Assembly (NCBI GenBank): GCA_965153455.1
Contig: OZ234503.1
Coordinates: 9,863,118 to 9,927,117, forward strand
Source: Sphagnum compactum
Lineage: Eukaryota; Bryophyta; Sphagnopsida; Sphagnales
Length of the DNA stretch: 64,000 bases
Direction: 5' to 3'
Part shown: piece after piece, positions 13,101 through 25,200 of the stretch
How positions within the stretch are numbered: position 1 is the first letter of the stretch
Layout: every line of letters starts with the position of its first letter
Made by a program: the position numbers and the translations under genes
The notes under the pieces: model-generated
Told to the model about the DNA's origin: nothing
Seen by the model: the letters and a program-made list of their open reading frames with translations, nothing else
The model's database searches: none

Positions 13101-13488
13101 AATTCTCTTCTTCTTCCGTTGTTTTGTTTTGGGACCCAATTTTGGGTATTTTGGAAAGTTCGGGGGCACGTTAATAATTAATTCTTCTTTCATAAAATTA
13201 TGTAGAAATGACAGAATTTTAGGTGCATTTCTATGTTTCAAAACCACAAATATTACAGAATTCAAATCGCCATTTAATAACTAATGCCCACAATACTAGT
13301 TCAAAACACATGTAATCACAAATAGGAGAAAAGCAATCAACAATAATTTGGTAAATGTGCCATGTAAAAGGTGATGGTACTTAGCCAACCACCTTCACAA
13401 CAATTTGTCTATTATAACACAAAATTATAACAATTTAGAACAACAATGCCTCTTGAAACATAAAATGGGAAATAGGCAGTCAGGAACA

Positions 13489-13602
13489 GGCAACAATGGC
13501 GGGAACAAGTGAGAACAAGCAAGCTAGAGCAAGGAGGCAAGAGTAGGCAACGATGGCGAAAGTAGGTGAGAACAAGCAAATGAGAACAAGCAGAATCAAA
13601 GT
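13489..13602. repeat. Two-copy tandem repeat, period about 57 bases
   Basis: GGCAACAATGGCGGGAACAA at 13489 is followed 57 bases later by GGCAACGATGGCGAAAGTAG at 13546, each then continuing with GAGAACAAGCAA. The frames reading through this on the minus strand (13412-13714) are by-products of the repeat. Confidence 0.65.
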
Positions 13603-14100
13603 GATGATGACAAAACAACAAAGGTGGAAATGATGATGAAATGGGTGATGAAATAGGCGAAGCAAGCGAGTGCAAGGTGCAAGCTCGCAAGGCAAGCAAG
13701 CAAGGAACTTGCATTGTGGAAGGAATTAGGAATTCAAGAAAAATAAAATCAACTCCGTCAATACAAAACTACAAAACACCTAAACAACAAAAAAATAAAA
13801 AACCAACTTTCAAGAGAGCTTAAACTTTAAACAATGTGAGAAAGCTTTGAGCAATGTGAGAGGGAGAAAAAGGGAAAGAGTCATTTTTTTATATTGAGAG
13901 CAAAATTGGGTGTCGTTTAAGATTTAAGATCCTTCTTCTTTTAGAAGCTTCTAGTTCCTTCCTAACGCCTACACCCTACATCCAACGGCCACTTAGGATT
14001 CCTTCTTCCAAAAGTTGCTACCTAAGCCCCCTACACTTTACACCTACCACTTAAGCCATCTAGCTGAGAACCCGATCCAGAGGGAAAAAAAAACCTTCTC

Positions 14101-14222
14101 TTGGTCCTCAGTTTATAGATTTTTTAAGAAAAGATAAAAGTCTCACCCCCGGTTTTCTCTCTTGGTCCTCAGTTTATAAATTTTTTAAGAAAAGATAAAA
14201 GTCTCACCCCCGGTTTTCTCTC
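14101..14222. repeat. Near-perfect 61-base tandem duplication
   Basis: The unit starting TTGGTCCTCAGTTTATA at 14101 is repeated at 14162 with almost no change (TATAGAT versus TATAAAT). The duplicated block ends in CCCCCGGTTTTCTCTC and runs into TCATGAGAGAACCG, which is nearly the inverse of the unit's end, so a short hairpin can form around 14,213-14,232. The high identity suggests a recent event. Confidence 0.85.
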
Positions 14223-14234
14223 ATGAGAGAACCG

Positions 14235-16085
14235 AGGATCAGGATTTGATGCTGATATCACTTAAACTGATATCCAAAGGTTTTCAGTGAGTGATGCCTG
14301 GGTGATGCCTAGTTGATACCCAGCGCTCCCTGGGATACCCACTCAACACACGGGTTTAGACCAGTGTTGGGCGAGTATTGATTTTGAAGAGAACATACAA
14401 TCCTCAAGTTACCCTTTTGGGTAAGATTTTGAATTTTTCAAAAAAAATATTTCAGAACCTCTGGGTACAGTTCAACTTATTTTTCTCAACTCATGATGGG
14501 TATAGGGTTTAGGTTGTTGAAGGAAATGCAATTTCAAGTACGGTTAAGATTTAGGATTATGATTTTCCTGGAGGTGAATTTCTAATTCTTAGACTTAAGG
14601 TAAGGGAGGTATTGACTTTTGAGCAATTTTTGTTAGTGAAAACTTATTTCAAATTTCAAATTTTAATTCTTTTTTCCTCTATCAAGCTCTATCATCAAGG
14701 TCACGTTCAACACAGGCCACACTATTATGAATTAAATGTACAATATATCACAAATTTCATCTTTTATTCTAATTTCTCACTTGAGGTATTGTTCCAATTG
14801 TGTATTTGTCTATGTTTTGCTTATTCTTTGTAAAACATGGACAAATCTTGAATATACTTGCAAATTGAAACAAATGGTGTAGCCATGAAAACAATTTTCT
14901 TGCAGAAACTCCAAGTTCTTTTACCAATATCTTTTTTGGCACATAGCTCTAGATTGGATGAACTTAGTAAATAGCTTGACAACTTTTTGTTCCCAAAACA
15001 CAAATTATTTGTAATACAACATTTTATGCAAGCAAATTAATCATAAGAACTAAACACTGAATTCAGCCTGGCAGAATTGGCCACCAAGGGGCCATCCCCT
15101 GGTGTAAATTGGCCGTTGCCTGCTGTTAAAAGTCAGGGGAACGCCCTGAACAGCAGAGTTCCCTCTCATGGCCAATTTGGCCTGGAGAATTACTCTGGAG
15201 AGACAGCAGCTCCCTTTTAGGTGGAGAAATCAAACTACTACTCTTAGTATTGGTCCCCCCCCCTGCTATCAGACCATTACTTTTAATCTTATCATCTTCA
15301 GCCAGCAACTGCGTATGAGCATGTCATGGACATGGACATGACATCTTGTGAACACAAATTGGTCATCAAAGACAACCAACAAAAAAGCTCACTGCAAAGA
15401 CAAATAAAGTGCAGTCAGAGTCTGAACTACACAAATCTAGCAAAAAACATCCATATCAGCAGAGCTGTTCATACACAGGCCATTGTACACATTTTGCTTT
15501 CTTTTGTTGTACTGTACAGCAGGTGAACACCGTAATTTGCTAAAAGGCATGTAAGGTTTATTGGTCCCGAATAGCTTAAGAGAGGACCATGATTTCATTC
15601 CTAACGAGTGAAGTACAATGGTGAACCCAGAAGGCTGGTACATGGCAAGTGACAATGTAACAGTGTTTCCAATCTAAACCAAAAAACAGCAATGCCTAAA
15701 TCCAGAGCAACTGAAAAATCCAGCACTTTTGAAATCTGTTTGTGAACCAAGTTCGGCCAGAGGGGTCAAGATGCCACAAGCTCTTTCCTGGTGCAAGACC
15801 CTCCACTCTTTTTAGGAGGTTCTCCAGATGAGGGACAGGCATTCGTGGAAATGATTTCAAATTTCAGTCTACCACATTGGGCAGAAGATTGAACAGTGCA
15901 CATAATCAGCACATCCAGACACTAAGGCAGTAGATTCATGAACACAAGCCTCAAATTGTTTTGGCAAAGTGCATTATGTAGACTAGACACCAATAATATC
16001 ATGGAAATTTTTCAAATGCTCATCTGTACCTGAATATCCTCATGAAGTCATAATCAATGCATGTTGTCCAATTATGGGCATGGTA
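14235..16085. other. Intergenic, no gene recognised; small hairpins near 15.1 kb
   Basis: No coding frame of a known family was seen. CACCAAGGGG at 15082-15091 and CCCCTGGTG at 15096-15104 can pair around a four-base loop, and TCAGGGgaacGCCCTGA near 15,133 can form a second small hairpin. The part next to 16,085 is probably the 3' untranslated region of the minus-strand gene that stops at 16090. Confidence 0.4.
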
Positions 16086-16089
16086 CAGC

Positions 16090-19000
16090 CTATGAAGGAA
16101 GATGTCGACTGAGAAGCCCATCAAATGCAATATACAAGTCCTTGTTGTCTACACCAAATATCTCATCAGCCTTCCTCAATGTCTCCTGCAGTGACCACAA
16201 ATCAGCAAAAAGTCTCATTATTTGCATAAGCAATTAGGACTACCCCACTGACATAACTGGGAAATGCAGTAGACTGGGTGGACATAGGTCCCACAGAAGT
16301 TCTTCCTGATTTCCCAAGCTCAAAGGTAGCTTCTCAAAGTGATGACAATCATCCTCTTGTCTACCACCCTGAGGCCTTCTTATGCTAGGCTGCATTGTGA
16401 ACTTTGCTACAGAGACTACCCACCTTTATCAATAAAGGGCGTGACATGAGGTTGTATTAAGCTGTTCACAAAGATAGCCAAATCACTTAATCCTTGCTAC
16501 AGAGGCCTCCAAAACTTTGTTCAAGTGGATATGTAAAAGAATACAATTGGTACCAGCACTTAAACTAGGGATGACAGGAGTCTTACCTCACGAGTCTGTC
16601 GGTGCCCATTGAGCTCCTTGATATTGGCCAGGAATGCACTGAATTGCTCATATGACAACCGATTCCTGTGCCCAAAATAGTCAAGTATCATTAGCTTTTT
16701 TCATTCCAAAGAAGCATGGCTCTCAATGTTTTAGGCTTTTGTCTGGTGTTTGCCTTACTGAACAGAGCACAAATATTAATGCCTCATTAGTAGCTCTGCA
16801 CAGCCAATCCTACCAAACACTCTAGGAAGTAGTGCAAGGAATAGACTCTGGAACGAGGTACCAACAGTATTTCTCTTTTGCATTGATTGCAGGTCCACAA
16901 AAGGTTTTCAATCATTACAGACACATTCTGACAGGAAGTGACTAAAACTGGACCATACAGTTCACACTGGACCATACATTGTTAGTTAGTTACCTTCACT
17001 AACCATGTAGAGGTCAGGAGAGTAAAAAATGAGTGTGACAAAACTCAAAGGACTGGACAGGACTAGAAAAGAAGAACTCCAGACTTCAACTAGCTAGAAG
17101 AGAGCCTGAAATCCTCCAACAGTCCTGGTCTGAAACCATCTGTGTCAGACCTGATTTAGGCCTAACAAAATTGCTAAGGATAGTTGTTTTGTGTGCCAGA
17201 CAAACTTCTCTACACCTGATTTAATTGTAGAAACAGACTATGGATTTGGATTGAGAAGCCTGCCCATCATCTGAAACATTGACAGAAAAAGAGGTCGCGC
17301 ACCTGGCTTGGCGGAAGAACTCCTTGCCATCAACACGGGGTGTACGTGCTGCAAGAATGAAAAAACAGATTTCTCAACCAAGACTCAAGGCCTGATACTC
17401 AAGATGCCCTCTGAGAAGGAACAAGATTAGCACTAGCTCCCATGCTGTCTTACACAGAATACATTAAAACACAATGGAAGTGTTGGAAGAATCCCAACCA
17501 TAAGCCCATTAACTCCGGATTTGAGTCTCAAGACACATCAAAGAGAAGCACTCTGACTTATTTGATAAGTGGGAACCAATCTCACAGAGAGTAAAACGCA
17601 CTTGGCATGGAGCCATGGCTCGGTGGAGAGTTTGGGGCTGTAGTGGACTGACTGGTAGGCTGTGAGGATGGAAGAGGGATTCGGTGGTTGTCACTTCCTG
17701 ACATGGTGCGCCGTGGAGAGCCTCTTGCAGATCGTTGCCGTGGTGATCCAGTTGGAGTTTGCTGGGGTGTCAATCGAGGGGTCAAGGATGGTGTTGAGCG
17801 TGACTTTTGATAAGATGATGATTGCCTTGATGGAGGACCTGCTTGCACCCATCATCATCAACCCAAATATTGTAAGATGCTGATGTAGAAGGTGCTTATG
17901 TGAAGCACTAACTTACTATGAAGATCAACCCTCAATGTGAAGCTCCAAACCAGATAACTCTCCATCCACAAAAAAGAGACAAGATGGATAATTTACTCAC
18001 AAGACTGGCCACTGTGTTGGCAATATTGTGTCAAGTCTGCAACTTGGTAAAAAAGCTCTGTTGCAATGGAACTTATGAAACCTACTATTGCACGGAGTCC
18101 TCTTACTTGTAGCATGGAGCAAATAGCAGAACTGGTAAAAAGTGGATTGGATCTCACCATCAGGTTCATGGTGCTGCTGCTCCTCTTGCACTGGCCCAGC
18201 AGAACTTGCAGATGCAGTCTTCAAAACTTGACCATTATCTTCAATGACCTGAGCTCTGCTCACTGTAGACTCTGCTTCTGTAAGTCACAGAGCAGAGCTT
18301 TAAAATGATTGTACATCATGATAAGCAGTGTTTTCCTTTCCTAACAATATAAACATCTTTCTAGGTCAATGATGGACCACAAACTATAGGGCTCTTGAAA
18401 GTAATGAGTTAAACCCTACTCCTAAACGTGGATTGGTGAAGAAGCAATTTACGTGATGCTCTTCTGATTGCTAAATTGGAATTTGAAGCTCCACGCTTGT
18501 CAGCACCTTCACCCTGAAAACCACAAGTATGATATTTACTTTCAACGATGAAGACATAAAATGAAGACCGTGTGCTCTGGAACAGAAAATGACGAGTAAT
18601 TTACCATGGGGTTTTCATCATCTTCTTGCAGGGACTGCATGAGAGTCCGTTTGAATGTCTCGAGCTGCCACACCAGCATCAGCATCAGAAACACGAGAAA
18701 CTCAGGGAATTACAGCATATAAAGTCCAAGTATCTAACATACTCTGCCTTCAAGTTTGAGCAATCCTTTAGTAGCATTATGATAAGACTTCTATATATAG
18801 TAGTCACAGAAAAAGACCTGATAGCCACTAATTCCACCACAGCACCAACAGAGAACAACACCAGTACAAAGAACACACTCTCCAAACTGTCCAGATTCTT
18901 TAGGGTTCCAAAGTTCAGATTGTTTTGATGGTAACTACCTTCGCAACATCACGCATGAGCTTCTTCACCTGTCCTGCCAACATATTTTTCTCATTGGCTA

Positions 19001-19611
19001 GATTTGCCTGCCAGCGAGACAAAATGGAAACATCAATACCACTCCAAAGGAAGTCATCCCCACAAGCACACCATGACACATATTCCAAGACAGATTTCAC
19101 AAGCAAGCGCAGCAGACTGTTTGAAAAATATAGAACAATTTGCATTGCATTTCTCATCTGGAGAAACCCCAAAAACGCCTGGACAAGCTGGATACATCCA
19201 GTTCAGTCACTCGCACTGACACAACCAGAGGGAATGGCAAGGCTGAGCCTAAAGAGGGGAAAGAACGGAGGAAGAAAGCAGGAGTTTCCAAACCTGCTCA
19301 TCCAACGCGCGCGACAGGCGTGAGCTGGTCTCCTGCAAAGTGGATTCCGTGTCCCCGATGCGCTCCTGCAGTCCATGGATGATATGCTCCTTCTCAGCCA
19401 GCTTCAAGCGCAGCTTGCCGGTCTCCAACTCCAGCTTCGACACACGCGCCGCGACAGCCATGGCCGTGATCCTGCGCGCAACATCCAGTTGCTCGTAAGG
19501 ATCGGACGGCAGCACGGATAACAACTCCTGCGGAAGCTCGAACTCCCCGCCTCCTCCGTTCCCCATCACCAGATTCCCACTCCACTGCTGCGTCCCGGTC
19601 TTGTTGCTCAT
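16090..19611 (-). CDS. At4g15545-like coiled-coil protein, nine exons, 361 residues
   Basis: Exons on the minus strand are 19611-19294, 19007-18939, 18664-18605, 18513-18453, 18277-18158, 17838-17602, 17348-17303, 16665-16587 and 16185-16090, and every join keeps frame. The start at 19611 (MSNKTGTQQ) places the conserved ELLSVLPSDPYEQLDVARR block near residue 37; a longer frame upstream begins only with GTG. Residues about 60-150 form the coiled coil (AEKEHIIHGLQERI, then VKKLMRDVAKLETFKRTLMQ). A Ser/Pro/Arg-rich linker with TPSLTPRLTPQQTPTGSP follows, and the C-terminal domain has VDGKEFFRQAR, RLSYEQFSAFLANIKELN and TLRKADEIFG. This order matches Arabidopsis At4g15545 as I remember it, at similar length. 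The family's function is not established as far as I know; the C-terminal block suggests a protein-interaction role. No damage is visible. Confidence 0.93.
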
Positions 19612-19966
19612 GGCAACGAGATTACATAGCACAGCAGCACCTCGCCTTCTCGCTTCCTTCTAGCGAGCGCTACTGCGTTGTCTTTGAGCGCGCGCGCTCC
19701 CCACCCCGTCGCTCACTACAGATGACGACGCCGACGAGGAATTACAAACTCTACTATCGCACCTTCGTGAACGAGAACCGGGTTTCTACGACTGAAACTC
19801 GTTCTCGTCCAACGATGCGGATGAGGAATTACAAACTCTACTATTGCACCTTCGTGAACGAGAACCTCCCTCCTCTCCGCGAATGAAACTCGCTCTCTTC
19901 CGGATCAGAGCGCACCCACCCTTCTTCTGTAAATGAGTAGAAGCTCGTCCAGCGGTCGATGAAACC
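19612..19966 (-). promoter_or_regulatory. GC-rich upstream region with 87-base-spaced direct repeat
   Basis: Directly upstream of the At4g15545-like start codon, a 44-base stretch starting GAGGAATTACAAACTCTACT at 19736 is repeated at 19823 with one or two changes, and each copy ends in CCTTCGTGAACGAGAACC. The intervening DNA contains further variants of GAAACTCG.TCTC. The region is CpG-rich, with a GCGCGCGC run near 19,690. It could be part of the 5' untranslated region or promoter. Confidence 0.55.
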
Positions 19967-20134
19967 GTGCACAAATGCAGCGGGATTATGAATCAGAATA
20001 TAATGCCTTCATGGATGAGACGAGCTGCTGGAGTAAGGATGAGGAACGGGAAAATTGATGTTTGAGACGGCTGCTCAATTGGCACATCAAAGTGGGTGAC
20101 TAAGCTAAAACCGCCATGTTAGTGCCGTTGAGCC

Positions 20135-20340
20135 TATTCCATTGCGTAATGGACTTTCAGATTCTTTAGCGTTGATAAAATAGCTACCTACGGAAATGTA
20201 ATCTGCTACATTAAGCAACAACTATCTTCCCAAGCCCCATTCCATGAGGTAATGGACTTTCAGAAATCTTTAGCATCAATAAAGTAGCTACCAACGGAAA
20301 TATAATCTGCTACCTTACGCAACAACTATCTTCCCTTATC
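20135..20340. repeat. Diverged two-copy tandem repeat, period about 103 bases
   Basis: The block TAATGGACTTTCAGATTCTT near 20148 is repeated near 20251, and both copies continue with TAGCTACC.ACGGAAAT and TAATCTGCTAC and end with GCAACAACTATCTTCCC. The copies differ at roughly one base in ten. The repeat lies between two divergent genes. Confidence 0.8.
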
Positions 20341-21079
20341 TACCTATTCCGTGGACTAAAGCCTACTCTGCCATTTAATCAACCTTAAAAGTTGACATAA
20401 TGTATGCCTTTAAGAACCCGTATAAACCTGCTTTAATTTTTGCAGTGTACTTAAGACAACCATTTTGTCAGGCGCAAGAACTCCGCAATGATCTTCCGGG
20501 ATCTTCCGAAGTGGAAGAACTCTTCAGCTGTTGAAATTCATTGAAAACCTTCAGGGTAGGGGCAATAGGCCTTTCCTTGTTTTGCCCATCACTTGATCTT
20601 CCACCCACAGGCCTTGGCACCTCAAAACAAGGAAGGGCCTCTGGCTCTACACTTGTCCTATATATGATGAACATACCCTAAAGTGGCCAAGACACTAACC
20701 ATTCCACATTGAGAATGCTCCAAATGGATTTGCCCACTTTAAGGTAAAGCCCATAGCTGAGGGCTTTTACATGCATAAACATCTACAGCTCTGGAGTAAT
20801 CCAAGATTATATAGTGTCAATTTCAAAACTTATATAATTAATTATAATTCATATTTTCTTTAGAATATCCTTAATTTATTATACATATGATTTACAATTT
20901 CTCAAAAATGAATTTTTCACAAAGTGAAAATTTTAAATTAAAATAATAAAATAGAAGAAAATTATCTATTTGAAATCAAAACATATAAATTGTATTTTTA
21001 GCATTGTCTATTGCAACCCACCCTTTGAGACCTCTGTCTGTCCAGTGCTTCAAATTTTATATCCAAGGAAATTGTATCA
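20341..21079. other. Intergenic, no gene recognised
   Basis: No recognised coding frame. The stretch 20,820-21,000 is strongly AT-rich. Confidence 0.4.
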
Positions 21080-21520
21080 ATTGCACTCAAAGAGATACAT
21101 TACATCCAAGTTTCCAATGTACTCCAAAAGATGAAATAGTAAGAAACCACCCATCCATTGATTGCACTCTAAGAAAAGAGACAGTAAGAATATCATCCAT
21201 CCATCCACACACCTACTGCACTGAAAGAAATGAGATAATTAAAAAGATCATCCATCCAGCCATCCAGCCATCCATCTATCTATTCCACTCAAAAAATAAT
21301 AAATAATATGATCAATCCATCTATTGCACTCTAGAAACAAGAGATGAGATAATAAGACGTTACCTATCCATCCATTCTATTGCACTTGCAAGAGATAAGA
21401 AATAAACATAACAAAAAGAGATCAACTACCTACCCATTATTGATTGCACTCCAAGTGACGAGATAGTAAGAAAATCATCCATCTATAACACTACAACAGA
21501 TGAGATAGTGTTGCCTCATC
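21080..21520. repeat. Degenerate minisatellite, CATCCATC...ATTGCACTC units
   Basis: About seven to eight irregular units of roughly 45-65 bases share the core CATCCATC followed by ATTGCACTC, then an A/G-rich part like AAGAGATGAGATAGTAAGA. The units vary in length, and some contain extra CATCCAGC repeats (near 21,255). The array ends some 680 bases upstream of the oxygenase start codon, so it lies in or near that gene's promoter region. Confidence 0.75.
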
Positions 21521-22203
21521 CAGGGTTTGGCTTCCATCCCACTTCTTCTCCTTCCCATTTTCCATCTCCGACTTCTGTTCCTTTGTTGTTGGTGGTGATT
21601 TTCCTCATGAGCTTTTTCCCTTCGTCCTCTTCCTCTTTCTTCTTCGTCTTGTCTTCCGATGTGACAAAGTTTTGCAGGTATATAGTCCATCTCGAGGACA
21701 AACTACTCTTAAATATTTCAATTCACAAATGAGAGAGACAAGCAACGTGACGGAAATCACGGGTAAATTGTGAGCAGAAGAATCCCTTCTCATCCGTGTG
21801 TTAGGGGAGGTTTGAAGCAAAACGAAAATCTCATTGAAGAGTTTTTCTCGGAGTATAATTCGGAATCGCTACCAGTTTCGGTTCTGTACAAGGTGAGAAC
21901 AATCTTTTGCAATTTTTTCTGCCGCTTACTTTTTGTGAGGAATTTCGATGAGAGTTGTTGTCTCAGTCCTCTCTCAAGATTGGATTCGTGACTTTTATTT
22001 TTCGCGGGACTACAGATTAGCTTGTTATTGAGGAGTGCGTGATGGATGCTGTTTTGCCACTCCGCTCCACACAGCACTTCCAATTGTAGTCTTAATGATG
22101 CCGATTTGTTGCATCTAGATGAGAGTCATGGGCTTCCACCATTTGTGTTGCAGCAGCGCAGCATAGCAAACAGTGTGTCGCCGTGAAAGCGCAGAAAGAG
22201 AGG
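21521..22203 (+). promoter_or_regulatory. Probable promoter and 5' leader of the oxygenase gene
   Basis: A TATA-like GTATATAG lies near 21,678. A possible leader intron runs from a GTACAAG|GTGAGA donor at about 21,891 to a TTGTGTTGCAG acceptor at about 22,154; this is inferred from splice consensus alone. A frame at 21770-21991 runs across this donor and shows no family motif. Confidence 0.35.
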
Positions 22204-25200
22204 ATGGAGTTTGCTTCAGAGCTGCAGCTATCCTCCACCGATCCGAAACCTACTGTAGCTCATGTTGTTACCATTCGCTACTCTGACCTACTGGTAATGA
22301 ATGCTCTCTCTTTCTGTCACTGTCTTTAAGCTCGATGATCTTCTTGAATTTGATGCAGTGTTTCCACTCCTATGATCTTAGGTAGCATGAGCAGAGGATT
22401 CGTTCGTGTTCTTGTAGTCTTTTCTGTGGTCGCCTCCTACGGATAAACAACCATGCACAAATGTATGTCAAGACTTGTTCTTTATTGAGAACTCCGAATG
22501 CAGATGCTCCTTCATGGTGTTTTCCATGTCTTTGATATGTCCTTTGATTGCAGTTCCTTCTGGGGCAGCAATTCTTCCATGAGCGACAGAAGACTAGTGC
22601 TCTTTGACATCCAAGTTCTCTTTTTCCAATCTTGCCTAACATTGGCTGTGTCATCACATCACAAATTGCAGTCTATTCTTGTCAGGCAGAACTCATACCC
22701 TTTATGTCAGAAGAAGGGCAATCTCATAGATAGAACAGGATAGACTGAGATTTCTGTTATGACTCCAAATTTGTTGTTTTGGTGTGGATTGGGACTAAGA
22801 TATGAGTAAACCCTTATCCTCTTCTCTTTTTCTGACTCTCTCCAGTGTACAGGGCTAATCCTCTGATGTTTCTTCATAGCTGTGTTTGGACAAAAGATGG
22901 TGCTTTTGTCTTGTGTGTCCAATTAAAATTTTGCAATTGCACTGTTGATGATCTAAAATCAGTTTGTAGTGTTCTGTTTTACAGAGAGAGTATTGTTGCA
23001 AATGTGCCCTTGATCACATGGTTTTTCTTTCTTTTTTTATGCTTGGTCTGGAGTGCACATGGTGGCATTTAAGACTGTCTCTTGATGATCAGGACTACTC
23101 AAGAGTAAGATCAATAAGCAGTAGTATCATAAGGCAGTCTCTGAGGTCAAGATGCATAATTAGCTGTTGAAGCCTTTAATCATCATGTCCAGGTTCTTAG
23201 ACCTGTGAAGAGCAGAGAATTTTGGATGCTGGGAGAGGGTGGGAGTATATCTATCATGTTTTTCTTGTTAGGAAGTGGGTTGGGTTGGTGACATGTTGGA
23301 AAGCTTGGGATTGTTGGATCCTGCTGTATGGCTCATGTTGGGAAGCTCTTCTTGTGGTTGGTTTGTTGCAGAATAAGGACATGGATCTGACAGAGAAGCT
23401 GGAGGCTGGCTTTGGCCCAGATTCTCTTGGTATCATTGCCATTGCTGAAGTCAGGCTCTCCCTCCTTCCCTTGAGACTGTATCTTTCTGAATATATTGGT
23501 GGAAGAACATACCTGCTTGACAAGAAATAAGAATTTGTGATGGTCATGCACTTGTACCAGGAATCTGAAGTATGCCTTCCTGCTATAGTTGTACACTGCT
23601 CAAGGAACAATCTCAAGGGTTCAGTATTCATTATAATGTCTCCCCTTTTCTGAATGCTCTTGCCACTCTTACAATGAGCATCTGACAAGAGCTATATCTG
23701 ATATCAGCTTGGTTTGGAAAGTTTTTCTTTTGGTTTTCGATCAAAAGGCATGTGGGCTCCACTGATGAAGAAGGCTTTCATTTGTTCTAGCTTATATATA
23801 TATATATATATATTCACATGATGATGCCAGGGTCTGTCACCAAAAGGCACCAACAAAGCCACCTTACGAATAATCCAATAAGGATTCTCATGGTCTAATT
23901 CTGCAGGCAGAGAGTAACTCTTATTTAAGGGACTTTGTTTCAACCATTGCAGATGTTGGTTTGGTGGGAGTCCATTAGAGATATTCCTATTTTGGAGCTA
24001 GCTTGCAAGCTGATGATCCAGAATTTCCTCAGTTCTCTTCAGGGAGTTTTCTTGAGTTCCCTGAGATTTGGGTCAACAGTTCCTCATTTTGATCCCTTCA
24101 TAGAACCTGGGGAGATGATTTGACCAAGAGAATCATTTTGGACTCCTGGTACAAGCAGCTTGGCCTGCGTGCTCAAGTCTGGGAAGCTCACCATTGCTAA
24201 CAGGTCTTTGTGCTACTACTTATGTGTTGGTAGGTTCCCAAGTACAAGGAGTTGCGACATAGGCTTCTACCCCTTGCATCCCAGTGAGTTTTCTTACCTT
24301 TGGTCTTCTCTCTGAGTACTGCATGTCTGAGTAGTCAATAATGGCTTATGTGAAGATGTAGTCACGGAGCAGGGGAAGGGATATGGATGTGCTGAGCATC
24401 CTTATTAGATTCACTCCATTGAACCATGTTGATTAAACTGTGCAGTGGACTTCTTTGACCAGACTTGCTGCGCTTCCTGAAGAGTCGAAGAAGCTTCTTG
24501 AGGATCCACCTAGCAAGTGTGTATTGGACCCAGTCTCAACTCTGAAACCACTATTCCTTCTTGATTTCTTGCCTGCATATGATTGTCTGAATTACTTTGT
24601 ATGAAAGACCACTTGTCTGTAGAGACACAACATGAACTAGCAAGCTCCTGCAGAGTTTTCACTGAATTTCTGGCCCACTTTGCAAAAAGCCTTTCATGTC
24701 TGAAATAAATATTGTAATCTGGAGTGAGACTATCTCATGTGAGCAATAGAAGCAAAGTACCTCCATGAATCCACATAAGCCCCAGTAGTTTTCAGGACTG
24801 GAGAAACCATCAACATTAGACATTAGAATGTCCATAGAAAACTTCCCAACAAGAGGAAGATTTGTTCTTAACTGCAATTGGACATTAGCAGCCCTTGATA
24901 CAAATGGTGCCTTGCTTCTGTCTGTTTTGATGTGGTTATCTGGTAGATCTTTCTGATCTTGGATCTCTAGTGAACCATGTGATGCAGGTACTCGTTTGGT
25001 TGGAGTCATGGCAAAGAAATGCTTAAATCTGGTCAACCAGGTAAAAGTATCTGCCCATCATTAACTTTGGCTGTTAGTTTTGATTGTCTGGTATATTGTC
25101 CAAGTATGCCCTTCCATCTGCTCAAGAATCATTCTGAAATTCAATTAATTGCTGTCTGTTACCTTGTGTGGAGCTCCATACTTGCTTGGTAGTATTGAAG

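Noticed and set aside
13412-13714. 100-residue minus-strand frame rich in Ser, Leu and Cys
   Set aside because: It translates the 57-base tandem repeat and has no family match.
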